A stretch of DNA of 64,000 nucleotides, taken from NCBI RefSeq assembly GCF_040581485.1, contig NC_090132.1:17541411-17605410 (forward strand), read 5' to 3'. Positions 1 to 12,936 of this stretch are shown piece by piece (within the stretch, counting starts at the first letter, position 1; every line of letters starts with the position of its first letter). Position numbers and translations under genes: made by a program. This stretch comes from Linepithema humile (taxonomy: Eukaryota; Arthropoda; Insecta; Hymenoptera; Formicidae). The notes under the pieces are model-generated. The model was not told the origin of the DNA. It did no database searches and was given only the letters and a program-made list of their open reading frames with translations.

Positions 1-3000
1 CACTACATATAACAACAATAACAATTAAATATACAATTCTTAAATTTCACATGTTAAAACAATTTTCTTGTAAATACAATAAAATGTAACATTAAAACAT
101 TATATATTATTGTACGAAAATTATTGATAACAGAAGTTAAAAATAAAATACTTGTTTTGTAAAAATCATTATATCGTAATGATGTAAATAAGACTCGACT
201 TTGAAACGTTTAAATACAAATTATTTCAAACATCACAAATTCGACGTATCGTCTGCTTGAGTTTCACGGCAACAGCAAGTTTCCCCCGAAAAGCATTTCC
301 CATTCCAGCGGCATCGAGTTAGGCTCAGCGTCGGGAGAAGAGGAGGGGAGGTTGCACGACTACCCCCAGCTACTACTCTCGCTCGTCGTGCACATTAAAC
401 TCAACGGCTTCGCTAATGCCGCTTTTCGTTCTACCCTCCTCGCGCCTGGCGACCCTTCTGCCCCCGCAGTCTACCCAGGCCACCCACTTTGCTTTCCGTC
501 CCAAATTGATTGGACTGCGAATCGGCCGGCTTGAATTATTCATACTTTGCCCGGCGATAAACCAATTTCTGTGCGGGCCAAATCGAGGAAGAAAAGATCG
601 GACCGCCACGCGAACGACAAAACGGAGGACGACGTCGGGGTGTACTCCTCGAACAAAGAGAGGGTTGACGGCGGGTCGAACAAACGGCGAAGGCGGACAA
701 CGAGGGACAGGGACGCGGTGGTGACCGGGAGGTCAGTTAACTTTACTGTAGAAGATCATCGGACGAGCTGCGACGCCGTTTAATTTCATCATTCGATCCA
801 ATGACGCGGAAGATGCGCCCGAGAAGGAAAATAAACGACTTTGCGCCGGCTACGGCTTTATCAGCGTGTTAAGGCACAAGAGAAAACGATTGAGCGTCAT
901 CTTTCTCGCTCTTTTTTTATTTTTCCCTTAGTTTTAACTGACACGCTCCTTCTCTCTCCTTCTCTATCCCCTCTCTCGCTCGTTCTCTTACGCTAACGCG
1001 ATATTTTAATCTGTAGGTTAAGGACACGTGAACCGTTGTCTGCCTTAGAAAGATGCGGCTCGAGGTCGACGTGTATAGACGCTGTTAGAGAAAAAGAAGG
1101 CGAAAGATATGCATCGTTAATCTATTCGCGATAGAGCGCGTGTCAAATTTCTGAAGTAAAATAAAATCAACGCAAAAGTGCATGGAATTTCCTATTAGAC
1201 GAAAAACAATGTTAAAGTGTCCAAAAGCAAGATGTATCTGTTTGATTTTTAATTAAAAAATGTGTGCGGATATTTTGATAATGTAAATTGGTTATTATTT
1301 TCAATGATAATTACGATATGATACGATCAATCGAGAAAAGTATTGAGAGCTGTATATTAAAGATTTCTGTGCCATTTTTATCGTCGTATACACCGATTCG
1401 CAATACACGATTTCTGCCCTGTGCTTTACAGGGCAGCAGAGTGCGATACCCGCAATAAGAGGATACTTTCGGCAATATCATGACGAAGGAACCACTCACG
1501 GCTGCAGCTTCCTGGCAACCGCCGCTACCATTTTTGATCTTTCGCTCTCGTGGAGGATATTTCCGGTAAAAAGTTTATGAACCCTTCGGCGACGACAGTA
1601 CGCTACTTAACCTACCATAAAGTGCGCTCTCGAGGTGTTACAAAAAAAAAAAATGCGGGAACAGCATGTACACGCGAATGATCTTCAAAGAGAGAGATCT
1701 TGAAAGAGAAGCGCCCTTTCTCGTCTCGCGCGTCGAATCAATCATTTCCAGCCCTGCGAGTGTACTGCTGGTCGGTAATTTAATTATTATAATCAAATCA
1801 AGAAGGTGACGACTTCTTGGAGTTTTGCAAATCGGCAAAAATTGGAAAAAATTTAAGACAAATTTCAACACAAGGCAAATCTAAGTAACAAAATTAAACA
1901 ATGTATTGAAAGATGTTCGTTTAGTGTTTCGTGGCGCTTGAAATATTATCCAACGAATATTTTACTGAAATTAAATTGAATTTCCGTTAGTTATCTATAA
2001 TTAATTGCATCATTATCTACTTATTAATCTTTATTTAACAAAATTCAAACGTGATTGCCTCTAATTATATCAATCTGACAACGTCGTTTGCTCCAACCGC
2101 CCGAGACATGAAAAACGACAAAAAAATATATCATTAATGCAGCAAACGCTATCGATGTTTAACGACAACTTTAGCAAGTATGCTGCCGTCCCATCGATCT
2201 ACTTGTTTGCCGAGGTCAACGACACCGAGACACTACAGCGATCAGTTATCCCCCGGGGAAGCTCGTCGAAAAAGTTTCTCTTTTTTCCACGACAACGTAA
2301 CGGACGCACGTGGCCGTTACGCTGTCGTAACAAATGGTCTTTTTCTTAGGCGACGTAAATTTTATCGGCGCTCTCGCGAAGTACTCGAGGTCCATTTCTC
2401 TGCACCGAGGAGCCGCGCTACCACGTATCTCGCCCGCGCTCTCATTCCACGCTCAGAGTCAATTGACACGATTCCGAGTAATTTTAGTCGGTGGTTAGGC
2501 CGAGGTCAGGTTATACGTGCCGTGGCGCATACACAGCACGCTGAAACTAATCATAATGTATCCTCGTCGGTCGTCGAGGGGCACCGCGGGAGGAGAACCG
2601 CCGCTGTGATTGGTCCGTTGCGGTATTCCTCGCTACCAGATAAAGTTACCGTAATATGGATTAACTGCCCGCCATAGCCCATATTCCGATCCGGCACTCA
2701 CGCTCCAGCTCACGATGTAGTAATGAACTCGTAACGGCCACTGTTATCAGCCGCGCCGCTGTTCGAGTGTCTTTTAATGACGATTCACGTGAACACGTAA
2801 TCAATACATCGCGCGTACGCGAGGCGCGAGGCGTAAGCAGGACGTGTGGTAATTTACATTGTGCTATCTGATTTATCGGTCGAATTTAATTACGCGACAG
2901 ATGAACCGCTTGTACATTTTTCGGCTCGCCTATGTAATCGCTAAGTTGAAATTACGGGGGATAATTTATTAGAATTGCTCATATAAATCTTTATAGCGGG

Positions 3001-6000
3001 ACATAAATATCCTGTAATGTATATATATCGAATGTCCCAGACATTGCGCATTTCACGTGATACATATGCCTATAAAATTCATAGCAATTTATTATTGCAT
3101 CATATCTTTCTCTAGCAAAATTCTGCGTCTCATTGACCATGTATGTATGTATAAGTTTTCCAATACGAAAGAAAACATTGGCGAGTATTTCCGACGCGGC
3201 CATTTCAAAAATTGTTGTGCAATTGCCAAGTCCGTTCTCGTTGGAATTCACGATGAATTCGATCTCGACGTCTCGCCACGTTATCGATCGATGCGACTTT
3301 CAGAATGCTAAAGAGTGCGCGCGGTTCCAACCCAGTGATCTCCCTTTATCCATCATACACCGGCGCATCGGGACCATCATTGCTTTTGGACGGCCACTCT
3401 CCGCGTGCGTACGTTTTCGATTTTTAAACCATGGTTCGCAAATGTATCCCACGGCCGAATGTATGCAGTATAGCAAACGAGGCCGGTTTGATTTACGGCG
3501 ATAGAAAAACGCGCAGATATTTTTACGTTTTAACGAACAGCGCGATTGATCGTAAACGCGTGCGATTCCAGATCTGACAGCCGATGCAACGTACAAACAT
3601 CACGACTTATTAATCGCAAATTTCACGAGAGAGAAAAAATGCAACAAGTATCTCTGTAGAAATCCTGCGAAAGCAAGAATTATAAGAGGAACAAAAAAGG
3701 AAAGTGGCGAATTCTGCTAAAGGTTTACCGTGCTGGATTCCGATGAGAGGCTCGATAATGACGTTTGGACAATGGATGCAGCGGAATAATCATAAAGAGG
3801 ATTTCATTAGTACGCAATTGGCTAACGGGTTATTGCCCTTCTCTGAGCGTCATAGTTGAAGCGAGCACCGTTCGCACTGTATAATAAGCGCACCGTGGAA
3901 AATGTTTGGTTAGTACCAGACGATGTGCGTGAGTATGTATGCATTAGCATAACAGCAAAAGTAGTTAATCGAGCGTTACTTTATCCGTTCGGAACTTTAT
4001 TCCCATTAATTTCATCGGGATAAGAGCGCGTCGAAAAATAGAAATCAATTGAATGTAACAAAGTAATTATTTGAAGGGCACAGAAATGCATGCATTCAAA
4101 TTCCAACGCAAGTCGTCCGAAAAAAAAGAGGACGACTGATTTCGACATTTGCAAAACCGATATATGAATGATACAGACCAGAGAATCAACCATAATGTAT
4201 TGATCCATAATGGAGTCTCCGTCATTATCGGACGGCTCGTTGATTTGCCGTCTGTCAATAGGAAATTACGACTGCGCGTCACGTAAATATTTAGCGATCG
4301 TATCGGATAACCGCGCATTAACGCGGGAACATCGCATCCGCTAAAGCGCAAGGATCATAAAGGATCATAAAGGGGATTTAATCGAAGCGTAATTAGTTAA
4401 CCGGTTATTGCGGTATCTCTTTAAACGTCACGGCGGATAAAAACGTGGCGGCGAATTGACCGCGACCGCGTCGTGGAATATAATAAATCCCCTCCCTCTC
4501 GCTCACATGGAAAATGCTGCGTTAACGCGGAGCTTCGCGATGTCCTATAACGGCAATACGCGTTCGCCGTTGATTACAGTTTCGGTTCCACGGCGTGGTT
4601 TTGCCCGTTGTAGAATTAGCAGAAATTCTGGCTCAGCGAGCAAAACGGTATCGCCGCCGCAGCGACAGTGCCAGCGCGGCGTATTAATGACACGTGCTTC
4701 GCGTAATTTCAATAGCCGATGCGGCACGTCGCGGCCCGACGACGCACTCTATATCTCGATGCATGTGCACGAGAAATACGACGGCTATGCATCGCCGAAC
4801 GAAATCCGTCACGACGTAATGAGCTTGCGCTGCCCGATGTCGATACGAATAGACAGAGAGCGGAACGTTTATTCGACGCACCAAAATCAAATTTGCCGCG
4901 AGCAGAGATATATTATACATAAAGTTCGTATATATTAATAGAATAAAAGGAAATGTTAAATAAATATTTTTAAAAATATGCTTATCCGGAAACATTATGA
5001 ATTATCGAGAATTTTTTAATAATCCATAATAATTTGTTATTTCATACAACGTACACAGAATAAATTTGTGCTGCCTGATGTAGATGCAAATAAATTTAAA
5101 AAAAACACACATTTATTCAGCGCACCAGAATAATTATGCCTTTACATAATGGAAAATGTTTACACGAATCGATATCAAGTGCATGAAACGCGAAATTCGA
5201 AATCTAAGAGAAAAGAAAACATGTTTTTTTTTAAATATATCTATTATCGAGAATTTTGAATGTAATAATTTGTCGGTTTCTCTAAAACATATATAACTCT
5301 GTGAAAAATGATCTATTACAAATAACACGCGATAAATTGCTAAAGAGTATAACAGCGCACACGGAGAAATGTAACATTTCGAGCAGTGCGGCTTGCGCCA
5401 AAAACGTGATCAACGAGCGGACATAATTCGTAGAACCTCAGACTAATGGCCATCTGTTCCCGCGGTTCAAGTAATTACAGCGGTAAAGCGCGATTCTTAA
5501 TTCCAGCGATTAATCCACATTTCACGCAGTACATTCGGAATGATTTAAGAAATTTCACGGCGAGGCGGCCGCGATAATAGCGCGTGTGAAATGTAACGTT
5601 TAACTTGCCCCAAGCTCGGTGCACTACTGTACTATTAGACGCGTGGCACGGCGATGTTGAGAATGATAACTAATTCACGCCACGTAATCTCGAAGAAAAA
5701 CATTCATTCCTGTTATACGCTACATCGTACCAAGTGCACATTGAATAATGCGCGCATTATACGCGCCGAGACTGCACATTTTGCAAAATGTGTCACCTGC
5801 ACGCGACAACTTTTGAGACGTACTGTTTACGTTTTGGATTGCCAAAATCCGACTTACGGTTCCTTACGAGATAAACGACTAAAGTAGCGTTTACTCTTCA
5901 AAACTTTACGGAAACAAATTAGAAAATAAAATAGCGTATGTTATTCGTGAATTACAATGGCAAAGCGGGAGGAATTACGAAAGAATTTTCATATGGAAAT

Positions 6001-8690
6001 ATCTATTAATACATTAGATTCGTTGAAAAACACCCTGCTATGCTCGTATTCCAAACACTTTAGAAAGAAAAATGTTTGTCTTCAAAGCCCAGCGGGGATG
6101 GATATGCAGGTTTCCAACTTTAGCCATCTAGGTACAAAGTTCCGTCGCTTTTCGAGAGTTGGAAAAACTCGCTATTACTATTGAGTACCATGAATAAAAA
6201 CTCTATGTTTAAATTCCTATTTTTTTAAATACAATTCATTAACAAAATCATTTTAAAAAATTGAAACACGCGCGTGCCAATGAGAATTTCCTTATATTCC
6301 GCATTTTTCGTATTGCTCTCACTTCCACCACTTCGTCTCCAGATTTGATCGAGAGAAAGAAATCGGCATTGATTTGAGTAAAATGAGAGAAAGCACCGAT
6401 TTGCGCAAGAAGGCGCTAATGGCGCACCGCAAATGCATATTGCTGAAAGACGCGTGTCAGCAGGGGGAAATGGAGAGTCCTAAACATTCGAGTTCTCGCG
6501 ACTATCACTCAAACCGTTCGGCCCATTCGCGCTCGCGGTATAACGTCAGGTACACTGGCAGAGCATGTGCCTGCGCCATGGAGCGGCGCAGCCACTTCGG
6601 AGCAATTTATTTCGCTCCTTCCCCTCGTCGAGATATCGTTCCGTCGCGGAAAGAGTGATGGATGTTGGGGCGTCGCTTCTACGCGGAACGTACGAAACAC
6701 GCGGAGCGCCGTTAAGGTCGAGTGCTTCGGATGTAGGACACTTTATACGCTGTTCCCCTCCCTCCCTTCCTGTCTCTCTATTCCATCCTCGCGTATTTTA
6801 GATCCAATTCTCAATAATGAACACCAATTTACCGTCGACATGGCGTGCCCACACGAATTAGTTATATGCGCGAGAGATAATGCAAAAAGAGAGTAATAAA
6901 AGAATCGTTTCTCGCTTTAAAGAAATGCAAGAACAAAGGACGAAATTTTAAAGAGACATTTGCTGTTTGCCGTTAGAAGACTTTTCATCAACTATTCCAC
7001 ACGTTAATTAAGAAAAATTAGCCGGGTTTTCGCGCGCAATCTTGTCAAACGTTGTAATTTCGATAAACGGAAAGTTTATAACATGTATTTCCATTTACCT
7101 TTCACACTGTTATGAGATTATAATTCGCATGAAAGTTAACAAAAATATTACTCTTAACAAGAAATACAATTAAAGCTAACTTTTCAGAATTATATGTAAA
7201 TAAAAATATTTAAGAAACATTTTTGGAAATCAAGATATCAATAGTATATTCAATATAATATTGATCGATAGAGTAATATAAATATTATTTTATATATAAC
7301 CATATATTTAGCCGACCACTGTTTCAATAAATCAGAGTGCGTCGGTCTCTCGCTTCAATATTCTATTTTAGAAATGCGCAGTACTGTTAACAAAAATGTA
7401 ACATAAAGAATTCCATTTGCTGTTATCAGAATGTTTGAGATTCGAAACATGATTACCCAAGTGTATCGTTGCTATATTCGAAATATTCGCGGCTGGTGAG
7501 GCGGGGTAGGACTACAGTATCAACCTCGAGTAACCCCGCCAAAAAAACTTCACGTTCCGCCGCACTAATAATTTTATTCCACAAAAACGCCCAGTATTTA
7601 AATATTCAATATTCATATATTCGATGTAAAAACATTCGTTCGGGCTCTCGCGTGTAGAACATCGCAAATATATGAAAAATTCTCGCGGGCTACGTAAACA
7701 ACGTGAGAGTAACCAACAACGGATTACAATAGATTCTAAATTAGCTGTAATTTGAATAAAAATCAGCGTGCTTGCCGTGCAGCGCACGGTATAACGGATT
7801 GAAATATCTGCAGGCTCATTTCGCGCGTTGTCCCGAGTTTCATATTTGTGATATGATGAATGAGCTGTTAGCAAAATAGAATGGAGCCACGAGAGCGGCC
7901 AATGAGAAATCGCTGCGTTGCATCACCGGCGCGCCTCGCGCTTTAATAATTTAACCGGGATATCACGGTCGATAGCTTTGCATTCTTTTTCCGTACTCGG
8001 ATAGCAAAAGGGCCCAGTTATGTCGTTCATTAAGGTTTACAGTCACCGACTCGTAACGGGAATAACCCTTCCTCGACAAGGGAGAATCCGCGGATGAGTG
8101 GGGGAAGGTGCATGACCCCGCACTCGCTACAACCTCGCTATCATTACACGACCCGTAAGCAAACCTCTCGGAGAATGCGGCTTGAAACTTCACGAAAGGG
8201 CCTTTAACCCTTGTGGCGCAGTGGTTACTACTCAATCTGTGAAGCGTCGCTCAATATCGATATTCACACACATTACGCTTTACTGCGAACAAGAACACGG
8301 GGTCAAACAAGGATAAGTGTCAATTCCAAATCGTTAGCACTTTCTCGATTATGTTTCCTACTAATTGCTCCTAAATCACACTAATTGTTCCTTTCTCTAA
8401 TTCTCATAAATTTCTTATTATTATTATTTCTTAATCGACGATTATTTCTTAATAATTCGATTCGATAAGCTCACGTATCGCGTTGGAAACCGCTGTTTAT
8501 CAACAACTACTCAAATAATATTGGAAATTGAATAGATATTTGCATCATTAGACGCATCTTAACGAGTTCGAGCGGCGGAAACTGTGCTCGTATCGATATT
8601 TCTCATCGTAAGATAAAGATAAAATAATAGAGGACGAGATGAAAACACATACACATATACACTACTCAACACATGATCACAATCACTCAC
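1..8690 (-). other. Probable first coding intron of the semaphorin gene
   Basis: No exon was recognised on either strand. AT-rich DNA is interrupted by CpG-rich patches at about 250-800 and 2380-2780. Two pairs of diverged local duplications occur at 3791-3855/4366-4432 and 4827-5015/5069-5270. Open frames such as 4456-4938 (+) lack recognisable domains. Very long introns are a known feature of insect Sema-1a genes. A short exon could still be missed by eye. Confidence 0.5.
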
Positions 8691-8823
8691 CTAGTTGGAC
8701 GTACATCTTCGGCCTGACGTTTTCCTGCCATGCCGCCAGGGTGAGAGTGACTGTCGCGATAACGCACCAGCAGGACAGCAACGGGTACATCCTGGGAGCA
8801 ACACAGAGGCTGGCGCGCCTCAT
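8691..8823 (-). CDS. Sema1a: Semaphorin-1A first coding exon (signal peptide and mature N terminus)
   Basis: Class 1 semaphorins are transmembrane axon-guidance ligands/receptors acting through plexins. The exon reads MRRASLCVAPRMYPLLSCWC, then VIATVTLTLAA, then WQENVRPKMYVQLG, with the last Gly codon split at donor CTAG|GTGAGTG. The hydrophobic core LLSCWCVIATVTLTLAA is a good signal peptide, and WQxxVxPKMxVQxG is the start of insect Sema-1a just before the sema domain. The first ATG (8823-8821, preceded by GAAG) is chosen for its A at -3; the second ATG (8790) would give a tidier signal peptide and is also possible. The sema, PSI and transmembrane exons must follow on the minus strand. I found none in 1-8690, so they are probably off the left edge after a long intron. 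Identity rests on only 45 residues. Confidence 0.78.
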
Positions 8824-9650
8824 CTTCTCGCGATGGTGTTGCAGCGGCGCTCGAAATGACGTGCCAGGGTTTGCAGTCTTCGCCGCGGGCACCGAACGAT
8901 TGGAAAACGGCACACGCGAGAACGATACTCAAGAAAGAATCGCGAACACGTACCGCACACCGTATATATCACCGTCACACTGTACGCCGCGCGCGATGGA
9001 ACACGCTCGGCAACGACAACGCCCGCGACACCGTGGTGCGCGAGTTAACCTATAATCCACTGGGTTGCGGAAAGTGCGCGCGTTGCTTTCTAAACACTCA
9101 CTGCGCCGGGAGCTGCGCGGATGCTGCAGCAGTCACGTGCAGCGCGACCTCGTCGTTCCTCGTTGCGGTCGTTGCATCCACGGTCGTCCACCGGCGGCCC
9201 GCCGAACGCATGTTTTCCCGATGACGACGATCGGCCGCCTCGCAGCGACCAAGCGATACATTCACGAGACGAATGGCGCGCGTTGGACACGCGCGCCGCA
9301 ATGCACGGCGAAAAGGGCGACGCGAGTACAATTATACAGCCGGCACTCGCGCTCACGCGTAAAAGCGTCCACGCGCGAGTTGCGTTTAATAAGCGACGTA
9401 CGACTTTCTATGGAACGATTAAAAACCCACACGCGTATCGACCATCTGCGCCCACCGACGGTCACCGTCACACTGCTGTTGCGACAGGTGACACACGTTC
9501 CCCACCAAGCGGCGCTCTCCCTACTACGCCGTCCAACGACGCGACCCCACTATGTCGAATCCTGCTGGCGCAAGCGCGTCCGTACTAATGCGGATCTTTC
9601 TCTCTCTCCTTCCGTCCGGAACCGTGTCTGTATGCGTGATTACGCGTGAA
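8824..9650 (-). promoter_or_regulatory. CpG-rich 5' UTR/promoter block of the semaphorin gene
   Basis: A CpG-dense stretch of about 800 bp immediately upstream of the semaphorin start codon. A TATA-like GATATATAC lies opposite 8962-8970, which would put a start site near 8935. Alternatively, TTCTTTCTTGAG|TATC reads as a splice acceptor with the exon starting at 8927, implying a more distal 5' exon. These two readings exclude each other for a given transcript. The many overlapping open frames here on both strands (up to 194 codons) follow from CpG-rich composition and have no domain content. Confidence 0.5.
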
Positions 9651-12450
9651 CCAGCGTACGCGTAAGCCCGATGTGCACGCACGTGGATATGACGGTGAAA
9701 CTCCGCAGGCAGTATATGTGGAGAATGGGGGAAGATAGGGGCAGTAGATCTCTAGGAGGGGACCACGAGAGAGCGTTTGAGGGGTTGAGAGCCCGAGGGA
9801 GGGTGACCGGGCAAACGCCGATTTTCAACCCCACTACCCCCGCCGCGCGATCACGCCGTTGTCTTCCACGTCGTCGTCGTCGTCGTCGTCGTCGTCGACG
9901 TTGGTATCTCGCCGACGTAGACGCCGCAGCGCCGCTAACCTGGAACGAGAAAAAGAAGGATCGTTATTTGGGTCGATTAGGGACGCTTTAACTCCCTGAC
10001 GCTCGTATTTTGTTGCGCTACTTTAGTGACGTCTCGTCGACTACTTGAGAAACTTAATTCGAAACAATCGTGTCGCAAAATAAATTGTTATCTTTGGATA
10101 ATCGTAAAGGCATCTCCAATAAAGTATTTGATGCATTCTTACTTTTCAATTATGTTTAGAAGGAAGCAAATTTTATTTCAAACTTAATCGTCAAGCTGGT
10201 TAACGTGGAAAGATTAAGTCAGAGTTTAATAAAATATTGCTTCAGATTCAAAATTATTTCAACGGCTTATCAAAACTTATTGTGTAAAATTTTATCGCAC
10301 TTCAAACGAATCAAATTTCATACCCTGATATTACATAGAGTTTGAAAACCGCAAAGAGTGGACGAAGAAATCCGATTACGAGTCGATTTCGCGTAAGCGC
10401 ACGCGTCTGCGAATCCCGCGGGATCCCTATCCAAATAAGGTTTCATCACGCAGAAAGTCCTGACCGCGGCGGGATAACGAAATTATCCAAATGCGACTGA
10501 TTCGTCAGCGAATTTTATGAACGTATCTCGTATGCACGCTGTGTAGCGACGCCGCCGACGTTGACACTGTTCATTAATTTGGCGAACCAAGTGTAGGGAT
10601 GCCAGGAGTGGATGGACACCACGGAGGGGGAGGTATGTGTGCATCGAGACTCTAATTCCTACACCAATGATTGGACATGCCTGCACGAGGGAATTCGCCG
10701 GGTGTCCGCGACGTGTACACGCAATTTCGCATGGATGTGCGTGTCTGCGCGTACCGTCCAGCGGCGCATCCTCCAATATTCTCGCTCCTTTAATCACCAA
10801 TCCGCAAAAATACGCGCAATAAACATAAATAAATAAAATATGTAATTCCAACCATCCGGCTTTTAAGAAAATTCCAAGAAACATTCCTTTCTTAATTTTT
10901 TTTTTATAAAAAATAAACGGCTTCTATTAACTTATAGTCGTTCCAACTATTTTTCTACGGCAATTTTAATTTAAAAGCAGATTGCAGTTGGAACCGGCAT
11001 ATATCTGGCTTATTCTTTTGATTTTGAAATTAATGCAGAAAAAGAACAAGTGTTATGACATGTTGCTTTAAAGTCACATTAAGATACGAAAAGTACCTAT
11101 ATAACGCATGTTAAATCCTCACATGAATTTTCATGCCGTAATATTCATGGCGGCCGTTTATTTCACAATTAGTATAACCACCGAGCAAATGGAGTTATTC
11201 GCCCGTATGTTGTTTCATTCGTTTGGAACGAGCGATGCGAAAGAACAATGTGGAACGTGAACTAGCACGATATTAATAAAAAAGAATCCGACTGTCGTGA
11301 ACATTACCTGGCGGCGTTCGAAAAAAACATACTTCAAATGAAGCGCACAACGTTGTTTTTAATTTTAATCTATCCATTCTATAAATTTTTCTATGAAATG
11401 TACGAATTTTATGGATAATATTTCAATATATAAGAAATATCTTTCTTTCGCGAAAATGATAAAAATTTGTAGCTTTGATTTCTATCTTATTCGTGCAAAA
11501 CGAAATATAATGGAGTATATGTATAGTGTAAACCATCTAAAATAATAAGTGCTCATAACAAGAGGAGAAATGACGCATAAAAGATACGTGCGCCACAATA
11601 TTACCGTCAATCGTAGCATATGTACGCGCTTCGTTTATAAAGCGATTTAAACTGGCATTACGGCTTACATCATCATATCTAACGGCTGCTGTAATCGCTA
11701 TTATTACAAATAATACGATTTCGCGTCATTCATATTGTATATATCTCGATGAAAATCGTATTTTATGTAAACGTGTATAATTTTTGGCATGCATGGTACA
11801 ATTATTGTACTTTAAATTAGCATTTCACATCTGAGTTTAATTTATTGATATGTTGTTAAAATGTTTAACGTTTCATTTTTTAAATTCTTCTGGTACTATT
11901 AAATATTACTGGCATGTAGAGAAGCTAGAATCGCAAACTCTTTGAGCGAGCTACAAAGGGTGTAGGAGAAGAGCTCCAAAGTCAAAAGGGTGCTTCAATG
12001 GTCCCTCAAAGTAGCGTTGTAAGCAACGCTATAGACAGCGTGCTAATGAAGATGAAGAAACGGAGATTGAATACATTGCGACGTCGAGGCAACGCGAGCT
12101 CAGAACGGCACTCATCCATAAATGCGATTCGCTTTACGAAACTCACTATTACACCTCAGTGGATTAGCGTGTCACTGGATTACTCGAACATTGAAGAGAG
12201 ACGTAACGCGTTTCTAGTGTGTCACGAAGTGTTTTGTCTCAACCTTTTGTTGCTACTCAGAAGAGATTATCGTAGCATGTCTCGAGAAGGATACATACTA
12301 CTACTTACAAGAAAACTCTTCATATAACTTTCCTAATCTTTTAGTTTATTAATTATGTTCAAGTGTAATTTAATTTTCAATTATTAAATTTATCCTCGTG
12401 CTAAGGCTGTAATTTAAGACTTTATCAATGAAATCAAAGCATTTGCTACT
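9651..12450. other. Non-coding DNA upstream of the semaphorin exon
   Basis: The first 300 bp remain CpG-rich and hold a (CGT)n array; from 10.0 to 12.4 kb the sequence is mostly AT-rich. A 109-codon plus-strand open frame at 11998-12327 has no recognised domain and no splice or codon pattern that convinces me. Nothing else is supported. Confidence 0.5.
9869..9900. repeat. (CGT)n trinucleotide array
   Basis: About ten uninterrupted CGT/GTC units. In one frame it reads as poly-Arg, which explains the arginine-rich open frame across it. Confidence 0.95.
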
Positions 12451-12901
12451 AACAAAAAAAAAAAAAAATATAATGAAAACTGCTGCACTTTTTTTGAAGT
12501 ATCTGAGGAGTATAGAACGATCGCAAGAGATTTGAAAAGACGTTTGCCGAGAAAGCGCGAAGAGATGGGCGCGATAGTTTCAGCGAGAAGAGGCGTAAAA
12601 ACTCAAGAAGATTCGGGAGTAGAGCTTCACAGAATATACTCTCGCGAAATCGTCCCGTGGGAGTGACTTTGTCCGGGTCGATTTCGCGCGCGTTTAACAT
12701 CGTGCGAGTGACGACGGAAAAGTGCCGGCTGGCAGGCAGTCAGTATTGTCTGAGGGGCGCTGCGAGAGGGACGAGGTGAGGGACGAGAGTGAGGATCGAT
12801 AACCGAACAATGGGGAAAATCCCGGTGGAAAACGCGCGGGATACCGATGTCGCCGAGGAGAACGAAGAGAGAAAGAGGAGGAGTAGGAGGAGTAGGAGAA
12901 C

Positions 12902-12903
<2 letters not shown>

Positions 12904-12934
<31 letters not shown>
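12904..12934. repeat. (GA)n microsatellite
   Basis: Fifteen or so uninterrupted GA units on the plus strand, preceded by AGG-rich sequence. Confidence 0.97.

Positions 12935-12936
<2 letters not shown>

Noticed and set aside
4456..4938. 160-codon plus-strand open frame
   Set aside because: No domain, signal peptide or splice-consistent neighbour. Part of it is a diverged duplicate of non-coding DNA at 5069-5270.
1..8690. Further semaphorin exons on the minus strand
   Set aside because: I looked for sema-domain sequence after the first exon and found nothing convincing. They are probably beyond the left edge, though a short exon could be missed by eye.
9065..9649. 194-codon plus-strand open frame and overlapping frames on both strands
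   Set aside because: Lies in the CpG-rich block upstream of the semaphorin exon, where stops are rare by composition. Arg/His/Thr-rich in every frame, with no domain.
12449..12470. A15 run suggesting a retroposed gene tail
   Set aside because: No upstream coding remnant or target duplication. A-runs are common in this AT-rich DNA.
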